From contig JAHRHY010000013.1 in NCBI GenBank assembly GCA_019671135.1, forward strand, positions 1,364,001-1,428,000: 64,000 bases of DNA. The letters are read 5' to 3'. Both the position numbers and the translations under genes were made by a program. The stretch comes from Linnemannia hyalina (Eukaryota > Mortierellomycota > Mortierellomycetes > Mortierellales > Mortierellaceae). Positions 21,620-32,900 of this stretch are shown piece after piece (positions within the stretch are counted from its first letter, which is position 1; each line of letters begins with the position of its first letter). Below the pieces are notes generated by a model. That model was not told where the DNA came from. It made no database searches and worked only from the letters and a program-made list of their open reading frames with translations.

Positions 21620-22603
21620 AATCATTTATTTATTCATGACGATAACTCTATCCAGTTATGGTATTTCACCTCAGGAACCTCTGGTGCTGTTCTGAGTGGA
21701 TACACCGACATTATCACTAGCGTACGCTTTTGGACTGAATCAGACGGACCCCTATTTGCACACGTCTCGTTCCTTGGAGTCAGGCTCTTTTGTCTCAGAC
21801 GTCCAATTTTGAGCAGGTCCTCTCAATAGTATCAGATGGAACTCTTCGGCTCTGGGATCCAAAGACTGATGAAAGCGACACTGTCATTAGAGACAACTAA
21901 AGAATTTCCACCGTCTCGATTTCTCAATAAATGGCCAGGTTGTAAAAGCAAACAGCGATTTTACTATCCGCTTCTAGGATGCCTCGGGAACCCAAGGGAT
22001 GATATCGCGGGACCACGCCATCAGTATCTCAAGGTTCGCATTTTCACCAGTTGGAGATTTACTGGTCTCGGCTAGTGAGGACAAAAGAGTGCGACTCTGG
22101 AGTTTGAGCACCGTAAAAGTACTCACCGTCTTGGAGTGTGACACTGACAGGGTGACAGCAGTGGTATTCTCGAGAAATGGTCGGCACGTTTCTTCAACCA
22201 GTGTGGACCACACTGCTACAGCACGGGATTGCGCCACAAGAGAGCCTTCACACAACCTGGCCAGTCATAACAACTATGTTTATTGCATCGTCTATTCCCC
22301 ATGCAATCGATCTATTGCCACTGGAAGCGACGATAAAATGATGCGATTGAGGGACGCGGTCATGAGACAACGTTTGGCAGGAGCTGATGATTTATGGTGG
22401 GAGTGTGGTCTGTCACTTGGATGTAAAACGGGTTGGAGTTGTACGCCGTTCGTGGTGCCGTTAAAGCGGTACATGTCTGACAACTGGTTGAGCAAGGGGA
22501 CGGCGGGGTTCAAGCTCAGCAGATCTGTACGTCGGAGAGTGGTGGGATTTGGATGTCAGGCGCCAAGTTCAACGGTGTCAACGATCTCAGTACTCTCAAT
22601 ATA
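21620..22603 (+). pseudogene. Degenerate WD40-repeat protein relic
   Basis: Forward-strand remnants of several WD40 repeats in different frames. The first is DNSIQLWYFTSGTSG near 21640. SDGTLRLWDPKTDES follows near 21833. In the frame from 21999 come SRFAFSPVGDLLVSASEDKR, VRLWSLSTVKVLTVL, VTAVVFSRNGRHV and VYCIVYSPCNRSIATGSDDK. Stops and shifts separate the blocks, and the C-terminal part after 22370 loses repeat character. It lies tail to tail with the intact WD40 gene. Confidence 0.8.
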
Positions 22604-23067
22604 ACTTTGCTTCGCCAACGACGCGCTTTTTTGGAATAATTCGTTGTCTCAGATTTGGTGGATCTGAGACGAATAAACGTGTTGATCAAATAAAAATTAT
22701 TCGTTGTACCTTATTTTTTGCCCAGCCATTGGACGCGTTTCTGACAATATCACTTTTCATCCCCTTTGTCATGTCCCCGATTCTTCCGCTTCTTCACAAT
22801 CTTGCAACGCATCCCCTTTTTGAATCTCATTTTCATCGCTGCATCCTCTCACCTCTACCGATCCCTTTCTTGCTTCTTCGACCATACAACCAGCAGACTC
22901 GTCTGTCTCTTGACGACACTGAAAAAGATGCCGCCAACCCCAATTCTTGTCCAATGTGGGACCGATTCATGCAACCAATATAAACGGGCCGCTTGTTTTG
23001 TTTTAATATTTTTTTTATGCAAAATGCGAATAAAAAGTTCAAGCGATAAGGAAAGAACAGAATACGA
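22604..23067. other. Intergenic
   Basis: Downstream of both the forward WD40 relic and the reverse WD40 gene. Pyrimidine-rich around 22740-22880. No gene was seen; 3' ends of the flanking genes are expected here. Confidence 0.4.
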
Positions 23068-25173
23068 CTACGCTACAGACAGTGCTCCTTTTTGCCTCAA
23101 AAGCGCTTGAACAATCGGACTCAATCCATGGTTCTCTCCAAAGCGGGCATCCGAGATCGCTAAAGCCTCCGCGCCAGTTGCTCCCCATCGTCTTCGAAGC
23201 TGATACCGACGGCACATGTTTTCGTTCCATTCCACCAACTCCCACACCCGCAGCGGATTCTCCTTGCATCCAGTCACCAAAATTAGCTCACCTTGAGCCG
23301 ACTTCTTCCATTGAATAGTCTTGACCCCGACCGCAAAGTCTCTCACCACCGCCAAATGATCTCCAGTGAGAGGATCCCATAACTGCATCGTTCGGTCTTC
23401 GCTGCCAGAGGCAAGGAACCTCCCATCAGGCGAATAGGCAATACAGAGGACCGGGGCTGTATGATGTAACAAAACCTGACCGATCGCTTGTTGATTTGGT
23501 GTGTTGGCTGCGACGTCCCAGAGCCGAATGCTCCTGTCAGCACTACTGGTGGCAAGTTGATAGCAAAAGGGGGAAAAGGCGACACTGGTGACACTGCTCT
23601 CGTGTCCCACGAACTTGAAGAGTTCGTTGCCTGTCTCTGGGTCCCATATGCGCGCTGTCCCATCCTCGCTGCTGGTCGCGATCATACCGCCAGAAGGCGA
23701 GTAGGCGATGCAAGTGGCCGTAGCCGTGTGACCAACCAACGCTGGGCGAGGAGCTTTGGATAGAGTGTCGAACCGCAAGACGCCGTGCTCTATGCTGATG
23801 ACCGAGATCTCGTTCCCATCCGGGGAATACACTGGAGCATGGAAAAGTCCTGAATCATCATGGACATAAATTCCATCGGCCGACCCGTGTGTTCTATGCA
23901 TCGAAGTTCCTGTGTTGTCCGTCTGCATTATCGAAATAGGAACCAATGCGCGCACCTCCGATTGCGAAACCAAGGCTCCGCCACCTTCTATCGAAAGTGA
24001 TTCGGACCTAGGGACCGACAACTTCCACCAGCGCAACGTTTGGTCCAAGCCAGACGTTGCAACCTGCGTGCCATCGGGAGAGAACACCACATTGGTGACA
24101 ATGCCGCTGTGACCCTCTAGCAGAAAAAGGAAATCTCCTGTCACCGTGTCCCAGATCCGAACCGTGCCATCGCTGCTGGCTGTTGCGATGAAGTCATCAA
24201 CTGGGGAAAACGAAACAGAATCGATGGAGGCAGAATGACCATACATAATGGGTCCTGGTTCTCCTGATTCAGTGTCCCAGAGCCTAACCACGTTCCTACC
24301 AAGACTTGAAGCGACACGCTGACCGTCCCTTGAAAACGCAGACGTATATGTTAAGGCTGTCTCCTGACAAGTGGAAGCCCAGATCCAGCCGTGAACCTTG
24401 TAGTCGTTTGTGCCCGTCCAAAGCTGTGCGCCGTCCGAGGAAAATGAAACTGTCGTGACTCCATGCTTCTGATCCAAAATCGATTCGAGAACTCCAGCCG
24501 CGACATTCCAAATTCTCATGCTGCAATCGTCACTGCCAGACACGATGCGCTCACCTGATGGAGAGAAGGCTAGACACCTCACAGGATCTATATGCCCCTT
24601 TAAGACATGCACTTCCGCTTCCGTGATAATGTCCCAGATCCTAACCGTGTTGTCATCTCCTCCTGAGGCGATGTGAATGCCGTCCGGTGAAAAAGCGATG
24701 CTGTTGACAGTGCAGCTGTGACCATCATCGAAAACCGGTCCAGGAATGAGGTTGACGGGGTCCCACAGCCTCACCGCCCCATCCTCGCCTCCGGACGCAA
24801 TCCAACTGCCACTTGGGGAGAAAGTGACACACTGGATCTCCCAACCTTCGGCGTCAAAGCTGTGGATAATGTTTCCTGTCGATGCTTCCCAAAGTCGAAC
24901 AGTGCCATCCTCACCGCTGGAGATGATTTGTTCCCCATTCGAAGAGTACGCGATCCTCATAACCTTGCCGTCGTGTTCTTTCCGATTCCAGATATCATCG
25001 CCGGATTGAGCGTCCCAGACGCGCAAGGCCCCACTGAAGTCCCCAGATGCAATGGTCTGGCTGTCGGGCGAAAAGGTGATACTGGAGATCTTCCTCGCGT
25101 GACCATTCAAAGCATACCGATGCTGTGAGGTAGTTCCGAACGAAACGCTGATAGTAGGGGTGCCGCCATTCAT
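23068..25173 (-). CDS. WD40-repeat protein, 14 repeats (possibly headless NLR-type gene)
   Basis: 701 residues, almost entirely WD40 repeats. I count 14 units, starting with SSITFSPDSQTIASGDFSGA and ending near ENPLRVWELVEW, which fits two seven-bladed propellers for protein-protein binding. The C-terminal ~50 residues (CRRYQLRRRWGATG and on) are outside the propellers. Fungal proteins with this repeat style usually carry an N-terminal NACHT NTPase; none is found here. The frame stays open for only about 14 codons before the ATG at 25173 and then meets a stop, 0.5 kb from the truncated LINE. The gene may be a genuine short WD40 protein or an NLR-like gene that lost its front half. Confidence 0.8.
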   Translation of the reverse strand: MNGGTPTISVSFGTTSQHRYALNGHARKISSITFSPDSQTIASGDFSGALRVWDAQSGDDIWNRKEHDGKVMRIAYSSNGEQIISSGEDGTVRLWEASTGNIIHSFDAEGWEIQCVTFSPSGSWIASGGEDGAVRLWDPVNLIPGPVFDDGHSCTVNSIAFSPDGIHIASGGDDNTVRIWDIITEAEVHVLKGHIDPVRCLAFSPSGERIVSGSDDCSMRIWNVAAGVLESILDQKHGVTTVSFSSDGAQLWTGTNDYKVHGWIWASTCQETALTYTSAFSRDGQRVASSLGRNVVRLWDTESGEPGPIMYGHSASIDSVSFSPVDDFIATASSDGTVRIWDTVTGDFLFLLEGHSGIVTNVVFSPDGTQVATSGLDQTLRWWKLSVPRSESLSIEGGGALVSQSEVRALVPISIMQTDNTGTSMHRTHGSADGIYVHDDSGLFHAPVYSPDGNEISVISIEHGVLRFDTLSKAPRPALVGHTATATCIAYSPSGGMIATSSEDGTARIWDPETGNELFKFVGHESSVTSVAFSPFCYQLATSSADRSIRLWDVAANTPNQQAIGQVLLHHTAPVLCIAYSPDGRFLASGSEDRTMQLWDPLTGDHLAVVRDFAVGVKTIQWKKSAQGELILVTGCKENPLRVWELVEWNENMCRRYQLRRRWGATGAEALAISDARFGENHGLSPIVQALLRQKGALSVA

Positions 25174-25573
25174 CGACGCCGAGGCAACCAGAAAGGCGTC
25201 AGGAGGCCTTTCAGGTCCAAGTTATCATATGGTGTTTGTTACATCTCTGTAGATCTCGACAATATCCAAAGCGACTATGGGATGAGAATGTATATATGAT
25301 ACCAAGCATATAAGACAACCATTGTAACATTTTTTGTTCAACTATCCTACTAAACACCAACCTATTCTCCAAACAACAAAGTCTTCTTATTTTTCGCACA
25401 CCACACTCTTGAATATGTCCATCTACTATTAACCTGTAACCCTCACTGCAAGATTCGCCAGAGTAGTTCTTGTATGTCATCATCTAAAGCACTTGTACTC
25501 TCAACTGTATCTTTGGGGCGAAATACAGGGGAGAGATTACATTTTAAAAAAACATGTGCTGTCTATTGCTATT
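25174..25573. other. Unassigned segment between the WD40 gene and LINE ORF2
   Basis: AT-rich. It includes a reverse-strand frame of 90 codons (25483-25211) with no recognised domain. On the reverse strand a TATAAAAAGG motif lies near 25663-25672, just upstream, where LINE similarity ends. This segment may be the promoter of the WD40 gene, remains of a deleted 5' part, or foreign sequence at the LINE break. Confidence 0.35.
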
Positions 25574-28048
25574 TTATTCTGTGTTCTGTTGCCCACTATG
25601 AAGAGATATGTCAGTCATGGAAGTAAACACTCCGTTCCTTGGGCTTTGGATATTTTTTATATGCCTTTTTATATCCTCTGCACATGAAGGGGCCGCATTG
25701 GTCTTGTTTCTCGCGACGTAAAGGCACAGGTCGATGAACCCCTGTGGGATCTTGAGATGTCGCAGACCGAGTTCCAGCATTCCACCTCTCTGACACGATA
25801 CCGAATCAAAGCACCGCTTCATGTCCTGCAGCAGCACCCAGACCTCTTTCTTGTACTCTCTGGCGTCCTCGAGAACCGCGTTCAGGATATGGATCGGGTC
25901 CTTGGTCATGGTTCCCTTGAGCACTGAGAAGTTGGGGCCGCGAAAGATGGAGTGGCGAGACAGCACCACGGTAAGCCGTTTCACCATGATGGAGAAGAAT
26001 ATCTTCCTGCCGTGCTCCAAAAGTGTGATAGGGCGTACCTCACTAATCCTTCCCGACCACACCGGCCCTTTCGGTATGCAATAGATCACCCCCTTCAGCC
26101 AATCCTCCGGCATCGCTCCTTGTACAAAGCACGCCTGAACTAGGACGACAAAAAGTGCTTGGGCAAGGGGGCCAAGCCGCTTCAAAAGATCTCCTGACAC
26201 CTTCGAATGTCCTGGTGCCTTGCCTGTTGGAGCCGCCGTCACCGCTGCACACACTTCTGCATAATCCGGTATCTCCATCACAGTGTCGTACCATTCCGTC
26301 CGAATGTCCTCCCTCGGTTGGTACGCCTCCTCCCATTCTTCGCTCGATGGTTGTGTAGGCCGTTCCTTGTGAAAAGTATCGCAAAAATACTGACGAACTC
26401 GTGCTTTGATCTCGCTTGGATCGTCAATGACATAGGTGACAGGAGAGACGTTTCCAGCAGCGTCAGGGTTGATAGGGTCATCATCGACAATGAGGTGGTC
26501 GAGGTTCACACGTCCTGCGACGATGTCGAGTATTCCTCGAATCGTCTGCCTTGTATGTGTCTGAAACCGGAGGTCGCGGTTCTCTATATGGGTGTTGATG
26601 ATATCCTGCACGTTGGCGGCATAATACTCCTGATGGTCCAGTCTCGCTTGCCGCCAAGGCCTTTGCACTTCTCGTACCCAGCCGTCCCACGTCTGCGTCG
26701 TTGCCTCCATGTCCGGTACATCGCTCAGTCCTAGTTGCTCTCCGTTCATTTGGTGCCAGTCGACAATCTTGCCATGTACACCCTCCTTGGTCGTCCCCTC
26801 CGCCAGCTGTAGTTCGATGAATGTCACTCGTGCGGACCAAATGACACCCCCGATCTCATGGATCTTGTTGAGTAGGAGCTCTTCGCCTTCGGGGGGAGGG
26901 GGCCGACCACCGGTGCGGGCGCTAGGGAGATGTGCAAATGCGGAGGACATGACAGTATTACGGAGTAGCTCCCAGGCAGCATTCAGAGGGAATCGTTGCA
27001 AATCACTCTTCGAAAAGGGATTCATCGCTTCACCGAGTTGAAAGGCGGCTGGGAACTGGGGGACATTATCCAGCCGTCCGTAGGAGCGGAGACAGCGTTC
27101 TATTTGTTCCGCAAAGGACTCCCAAGCCTCATTGTCGGCGTCTTCCGGTAGGAGCTTTTTGTCCTTTGGCCGCTGTGCGGCCAGTTCCGCTTGGTTTGCT
27201 GGCCGGATCTGGGTGTGGAGGTCAAAGGTTGCTAGAAACATGGAGTGGTCGCTGCTTTCAAAGTCGTCGGGTTCATAAGTGTTGGTGCGGAGTAGGTATG
27301 AAGCCAAACCCGAGGATGCCCATACCATATCTATACGACTGACGTCTGGACTGTCTGGAAGGTGGAATGTGAATAGAGGAGTAGTTGGATGTAGGGAGCG
27401 GAAAGTGTCGACAAAGCCACGACTCGACAGCCATGGGTACAAGCTGAGCTCTGGAGTCGAGGTCGTTCTGGTGGTGGAGTTGCGGTCGATGGCCGGATTG
27501 ACAGCGCCATTGAAATCGCCTAGCAGAAGGACGTGAGCGCCGTCTACTCTGTGCTTGTCGATCTGAGCGGTGACCCAGTCGTGGAGTTGTTGGAAGTCGG
27601 CTGGGTATGTTTTGGAGCCCTTGGGAGGGAAGTAACAGTTGATGACTGCCAGTTGGAATCCATGCTTGAAACCGAAACGGACACCGATGCCACGTCCGTT
27701 CTTATCCGAGAATGTTGCTGTGAGGTATGTTGCCCATGATTTGTGGATGAGAAGGCCGACTCCCTTCCCATTAAAGTGTGTTGATGTGTGGTTCCAGAGA
27801 CCAGTGTAGTGGTTGCTGCAGCGACGATGAAGAAGATGCTGCTGCTTGTCTGCCTGAATCTTGGTCTCCTGCACACCGAGAATACTGATATTGTGTTGGT
27901 TTGCGCGTTGCGTTAAATAATTGAAATAGTTGGTCTTGTTGCCACCTCGGACATTAAACGTTGCCACTGTGAAAGTGCGGAAGGGGTCGTGAAAAGGACT
28001 GGGATCGTAGCGCCCAGGGGTGTATGTTGGTATTGGTGTGTCAGACAT
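25574..28048 (-). CDS. LINE ORF2: APE endonuclease and truncated reverse transcriptase
   Basis: 825-codon frame. N-terminal endonuclease-exonuclease-phosphatase domain (about residues 25-270): ATFNVRGGN, GVQETKI, LLGDFNGAVNP and the SSDHSMF histidine motif that nicks target DNA. After a linker, reverse-transcriptase blocks begin near residue 610: PTGKAPGHSKVSGDLLKRL, then DMKRCFDSV, which holds the first catalytic aspartate. After FIDLCLYVARNKTNA (about 25700) the sequence no longer resembles a reverse transcriptase, and a stop follows at 25574. The F/YxDD motif, thumb and C-terminal part are absent. The ATG at 28048 shares its A with the ORF1 stop. Confidence 0.87.
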   Translation of the reverse strand: MSDTPIPTYTPGRYDPSPFHDPFRTFTVATFNVRGGNKTNYFNYLTQRANQHNISILGVQETKIQADKQQHLLHRRCSNHYTGLWNHTSTHFNGKGVGLLIHKSWATYLTATFSDKNGRGIGVRFGFKHGFQLAVINCYFPPKGSKTYPADFQQLHDWVTAQIDKHRVDGAHVLLLGDFNGAVNPAIDRNSTTRTTSTPELSLYPWLSSRGFVDTFRSLHPTTPLFTFHLPDSPDVSRIDMVWASSGLASYLLRTNTYEPDDFESSDHSMFLATFDLHTQIRPANQAELAAQRPKDKKLLPEDADNEAWESFAEQIERCLRSYGRLDNVPQFPAAFQLGEAMNPFSKSDLQRFPLNAAWELLRNTVMSSAFAHLPSARTGGRPPPPEGEELLLNKIHEIGGVIWSARVTFIELQLAEGTTKEGVHGKIVDWHQMNGEQLGLSDVPDMEATTQTWDGWVREVQRPWRQARLDHQEYYAANVQDIINTHIENRDLRFQTHTRQTIRGILDIVAGRVNLDHLIVDDDPINPDAAGNVSPVTYVIDDPSEIKARVRQYFCDTFHKERPTQPSSEEWEEAYQPREDIRTEWYDTVMEIPDYAEVCAAVTAAPTGKAPGHSKVSGDLLKRLGPLAQALFVVLVQACFVQGAMPEDWLKGVIYCIPKGPVWSGRISEVRPITLLEHGRKIFFSIMVKRLTVVLSRHSIFRGPNFSVLKGTMTKDPIHILNAVLEDAREYKKEVWVLLQDMKRCFDSVSCQRGGMLELGLRHLKIPQGFIDLCLYVARNKTNAAPSCAEDIKRHIKNIQSPRNGVFTSMTDISLHSGQQNTE

Positions 28049-28050
28049 TA
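28046..28050 (-). promoter_or_regulatory. TAATG stop-start overlap between LINE ORF1 and ORF2
   Basis: The ORF1 stop TAA (28050-28048) and the ORF2 start ATG (28048-28046) share one base. A UAAUG overlap is the known arrangement for termination-reinitiation in some LINEs such as silkworm SART1. Use here is inferred. Confidence 0.75.
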
Positions 28051-29719
28051 CAGTTCGGGGTCGCTTTGGGGTTCCTGCGTCTCCTCGACGGTGTTGTGAT
28101 AGCCATGTGGGGTGGCGCTATCGTAATGGTCGACCTCTCCATACTGTTCCTCTGTGCCAGATTGTTGAGACTGGCTGTTCGAAAAGTACTGATCAAATCG
28201 ATTCATAAGCTGTTTGTTCTCGTTGCGGAGGTCCGTGATCTGCTGTTCATAGGTTTCGCGTTGTCTTGCAAGGTCTGCACGGAGTTCCTGGATGGTCTCG
28301 TTCAACGTGTTGAGAATTTCGTTCATGTCTGTTGAGGCGGAGCGATTGTCCTGGGGGGCATCACGAACGACCGCCTTGCCCTTGCGGCTTGGTCCTCTCT
28401 CAGTAAACGCGCTCTCCTCGCGTTGGCTGTCGCCCTTGGCAAACGACTTGCCGCCGTGGTTGTTGGGGCGAAGGCTGTTGACTGAATATGCTAACAGTTT
28501 CGCAGGTGGTGTTACTGGGCGACCTTGGGCTTTCGCAGCGTCAAGTGCCGTCTCAGCAATGGAAAAGGCGACCAAAGCTGGGTCCGGAGTCTGGGAGTCC
28601 AGGACGATGACATGGGTGGGGGCGTCCATGAGTTCAACGTCTTCATCCATCGACCCACCGTCTTCCTCCCTCACTTCTGCCACCTGGACTGGTGCCGTCA
28701 AGTTGTTGTTTGGGTGTGTTCCGGTTCCCTGGAGTGAAGACAGAAAATGGGTAAACATGGCCTGCATATCCGCACGGAGAGAGGCATTGTTGGCTTGCAT
28801 GTCTGCGCGGATAGAAGCGATGGAGTCCTGTTGTTGTTGTTCCAGTTTGGCCATCTGAGCTTGAATAGGAGTTGATCTGTTTGTGGAGTTACCAGTTTGA
28901 GCAACCAAAGGGGTAGTAGCCGATGCTGCCCTTGACGAGGAGGTGGCCACCGCCGGAGGGGTCGAGGTGCCAATGGTGATTGGGTTGGATACAGCCGAAC
29001 CTCGGTTCTTAGGGACAGCTGCGGCCGACGCATAGCTCATTCCTGGGGTCGAACGAGTCGCTGTCGATTGTTTCCTGGCAGGCGCCGAGGCGCCACTGTT
29101 CTGAACTTGAGTAAAAGGGCGGGGGGCAGTGGATCGAGTCTGAGTACGTGCCTTGATGGTTTGGATGTTGGAAAGACGTCCGATGGTTGCGGAGACATTG
29201 GTTGATCTAATGTAACATTCGCTAACAAAGTGGGTCGGGTCTCCACAGTGGCGGCAAGTTGGTTGACTGGCGTTAACCCAGCATGTCTTGTGAGAACCGA
29301 TAATGACAGAGGCACTGGTGGCAATTTGCTGTTGGGGGGGGGATGAGAACAGGATGTGCGCCTCAGGCTGGCGCTTGCTGGTGTAAATGTTCCGGGGCAT
29401 GACAATCGAGTGGAAAGGTATCGGGGTAGCATTGGGGTCGCTTGGGTCCGGGTTGCAGAATAACTGGGCGATCTCGACCGGAGTAATGCCGGTAGGGAGA
29501 AGCGCAAGCTTCTTTGTAAGGGAGCTGTCGTACTGGACTGGCTCGTTGCCCAGCCAGGTCACCGTGGCGATGTCGTCTCGTACCTGTACGTAGGTCGTAT
29601 TAACGCTCTTGATGGCCTTAATGGCCTGGTCGGATTCGTAGATGACAGTAGCCGTGGCCATAGTGGCTTTGGCATTTAGAGCGACTTTTACCCGTTCGAT
29701 TATACCGTATTTGCTCAAT

Positions 29720-29724
29720 GCTGC
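29720..29724. repeat. Target-site duplication GCTGC, left copy (element A)
   Basis: GCTGC directly flanks LTR A and is repeated at 35928-35932 beyond LTR C. Removing the element and one copy restores the LINE ORF1 frame. Confidence 0.9.
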
Positions 29725-29931
29725 TGCAACAGGCGAAGACTGGGACAGAGAAGTATAGAACGGGGACGAGAGTTGAAGCAGTGATGATTGATGTTATTAC
29801 TATGGTACAACTAAATATATATACAAAGTCGCCAACTAGGTTTCTAGGTGTAGTGTCATAGTGAGTCAGAGATGATAGAGAGTGACAAGGAATGACTAAC
29901 TAGAGAGCAATGATAAACCTAATATGTTGCA
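29725..29931 (-). repeat. LTR A (3' LTR of element A)
   Basis: 207 bp, beginning TGCAACA and ending TGTTGCA. It matches LTR B and LTR C along its length by eye and holds an internal TATATATA stretch. Confidence 0.93.
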
Positions 29932-29943
29932 CCTTCCCCTCTT
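29932..29943 (-). promoter_or_regulatory. Polypurine tract of element A
   Basis: On the reverse strand AAGAGGGGAAGG directly precedes the 3' LTR, the position of the plus-strand DNA primer in LTR retrotransposons. Confidence 0.85.
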
Positions 29944-29956
29944 AAAAAAAAATCCG

Positions 29957-32900
29957 CTAAGTCCTAAGGCCATGGTCGCGCTTGTACTTGTTGAGGATGT
30001 CCTTACAGTGTGCCAGTTCACTCTCTGGTTCCCATGTCCAGTCCTCGCGCGGGTATCCTTGCCATTGTAGAAGGTACTCCATGTTGTTGTTAACCTTCCT
30101 ATGATCTGCAATGGCCTCGACCTCATACTCTTCCTCGTCTTCAACGATAACCGGTGGTGGCCGTGCTGGTGTTCTTGGTCCTAGCGTCGCAGGTGATGGT
30201 TGGTAGCGTCGGAATCGGTCGACGTGGAAGACGGGGTGAATCTTCATGGACGGTGGAAGATCAAGGCGGAAGGAGACCGGGGACAGCTGTTCAACAATGG
30301 TGTGGGGGCCGGCAAAGCGAGCCAAGAGTTTCTGCGACGTGCGGGTGCGGTCCGAGGGTAAGGTGATATTCTCAAGGTTAAGGAGAACGTGGTCACCAAC
30401 CTTGAAATCATGCTCTCGCCGATGGATGTCGGCGTTGGCTGCTTGACGTTCTTGGGCGGCAGCAAGGGACTCCTTAGCGAGGGTGAGGGCTTCGCTTCGA
30501 GATTGCACGAACTCGTTAACCGATGGGTTGGGGCCGGGAGTAGGGGTCAACAATGACATGGGCATGTTGGGATGGGCTCCGGAGTTCAAGAAGAACGGGG
30601 AGACTCCAGTGGAGGCATTGGTGGCGTTGTTCGTGGCAAATTCGGCGGCGGAAAGTAAGAGGTCCCAGTTAGACTGCCGTTGGTCGACAAAGTTACGGAG
30701 CATGGTGATAAGGGTGCGGTTGGCACGCTCGGTCTGGCCATCGGTCTGAGGGTGGAAGGCAGTCGACATGGCAAGGTGGACGTCCATCAGACGGCTCAAT
30801 TCTTTCCAAAAGCGGCTCGTGAACTTGGTATCGCGGTCGGAGACAATGGTGGTTGGCATGCCGTGCAAGCGGAAAACATGGTCGAAAAAAATGCGTGCAA
30901 CTTGCGAGGCGGAGTCGGTGGTGTGGCAGGGGGCAAAGTGCACTTGCTTTGTGAGTTTGTCAACAAAGACCGTAATGGAGTCAAAGCCGCGTGGGGTCTT
31001 GGGTAGGGGGCCGACAAAGTCCATTGTCACCGTTTGCCAGGGTCGATCGGGAATGGGTAGGGGCTGGAGGAGGCCAGCAGGTGGTTGGTTGCTGGGCTTA
31101 GTCCTTTGGCACGACTCACAGGTCTGCACATACAGCCGGGTGTCCTTCGCCATAGATGGCCAGAAGAACCGCGAGTGGAGATGACCGTACGTCTTCTCGA
31201 AACCGAAGTGACCAGCTATAGCGGAGTCGTGTGCATCGTGAAGAAGAGAAAGCCGAAGGTCAGAGTTCGAGGGGATACAAACAAGTAAAAGATCATTACG
31301 TTGAATGCAAAGAACACCATCAACAAGAGAGTAATTAGACGGTGGACTTCCCTGGAGGCAGCTTTCATAGATCGGTTTGAGGCGGTGATCCTCTTTGTAA
31401 CCATCCATCAGGCGCTGCCGGAGCCTGGGGTCGAGCTGTACTGAGAGTGTGTTAATCTCTCTATGGTCCGGTCGGCGAGACAGGGCATCTGGGACAATGT
31501 TGTCGGCTCCTTTCTTGTACTTGAAGGTGAAGTTGTATTCCTGCAACAGTTCCATCCAGCGGGCCTGACGGCGGGTGAGTTTGGGTTGAGTGGGGAAGTG
31601 TTGGAGGGTGGCATGGTCGGTGTATACGATGAAGTGGGATCCGTCCAGATAGTAGCGCCATGTCTTCAATGCATGTACAACAGCCAACAGTTCCTGTTCG
31701 TGTGTTGGGTAGTTGCGTTCGGCAGAGTTCAGCTTGCGGGAGGTGAAGGCGACGGGGCGCGACTCGCCATGCTCATCGGTCTGAAAGAGAACGGCACCGA
31801 GAGCAAAGCCGGAGGCATCGGTTTCGACGGTTGTTAGAAGGTCGGGGTCGAAGATACGTAGAACAGGTGCTTTACTGATGGCCTCCTTCAGAGTCGTAAA
31901 CGCTACTTCCTGCTCCTGAGACCAAGAGAAAGGAACGCCTTCACCTAAGAGAGCGGTCAACGGTAGGGCGATCGAGGCAAAGTTAGCGATGTACTGATGA
32001 TAGAACTGTGCAAGACCAACAAACTGCTGAACATCTTTCTGCTTCTGGGGACGGGGCCATTCACGGATGGCACGAACGAGACCGCCGCTCGTATGGATAC
32101 CGTCCTTGGAGATGACGTGGCCGAGGAACTCGGTCTCTTTCTGCATAAAGGAGCACTTGCTCAACTTGGCGTAGAGACCGTACTTGCGGAGGAGCGTGAG
32201 GACGGATCGGAGATGTTGTAGATGTTCGGCCTCGGTGCGCGAGTAGATAAGAATGTCGTCGAGGTAAACAACAACCCACTTGTCGAGAACAGGGTCTAAT
32301 ACTCGTAGCATCATATTGGAGAAGGACGCCGGTGCATTCGTTAACCCGAAAGGGACCACATTAAATTCGAAATGGCCGTAGCGGCAACGGAAGGCTGTCT
32401 TGTGTGTGTCCTCTTCTGCTATACGTTGCTGATGGTAACCGGAGAGGAGGTCAAGTTTGGTAAAGTAGCGTGCCCCGCGGAAACGGTCGATAAGTTCATC
32501 AATGCGGGGAAGGGGGTGTCTGTTCTTTTTTGTAATCCGGTTTAACCCTCTGTAATCAACACACATACGCAAGGAACCATCCTTCTTTTTCACAAACAAT
32601 ACAGGGGCACCATAAGGGGAGGTAGAGGGTTTGATAAAGCCTTTGCCAAGTAGGTCGTCGAGTTGCTTCCTTAGTTCATCCAATTCAGCAATCGAGAGAC
32701 GTATAACAGGGCGAAAGGGGGGATCAGCGCTCGGATCAGTTTCGATCTTCATTGCATCGCCTCTGTCAGGGGGAAGGCCAGAGGGGAGGGAGGAAGGGAA
32801 AACGTCGGGGAACTCGTTGTGGACGATGTTGTGAATGTCGGGTGAGAGTGGAGGGGAGGTCGGTTTGTTGTCATTACTGTTGTTGTCGTTGGTCTTTTTA

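Noticed and set aside
25211..25483. 90-codon reverse frame as a first exon of the WD40 gene
   Set aside because: No domain and no convincing donor/acceptor pair joining it in frame to the WD40 ORF. Kept only as a possibility in the segment description.
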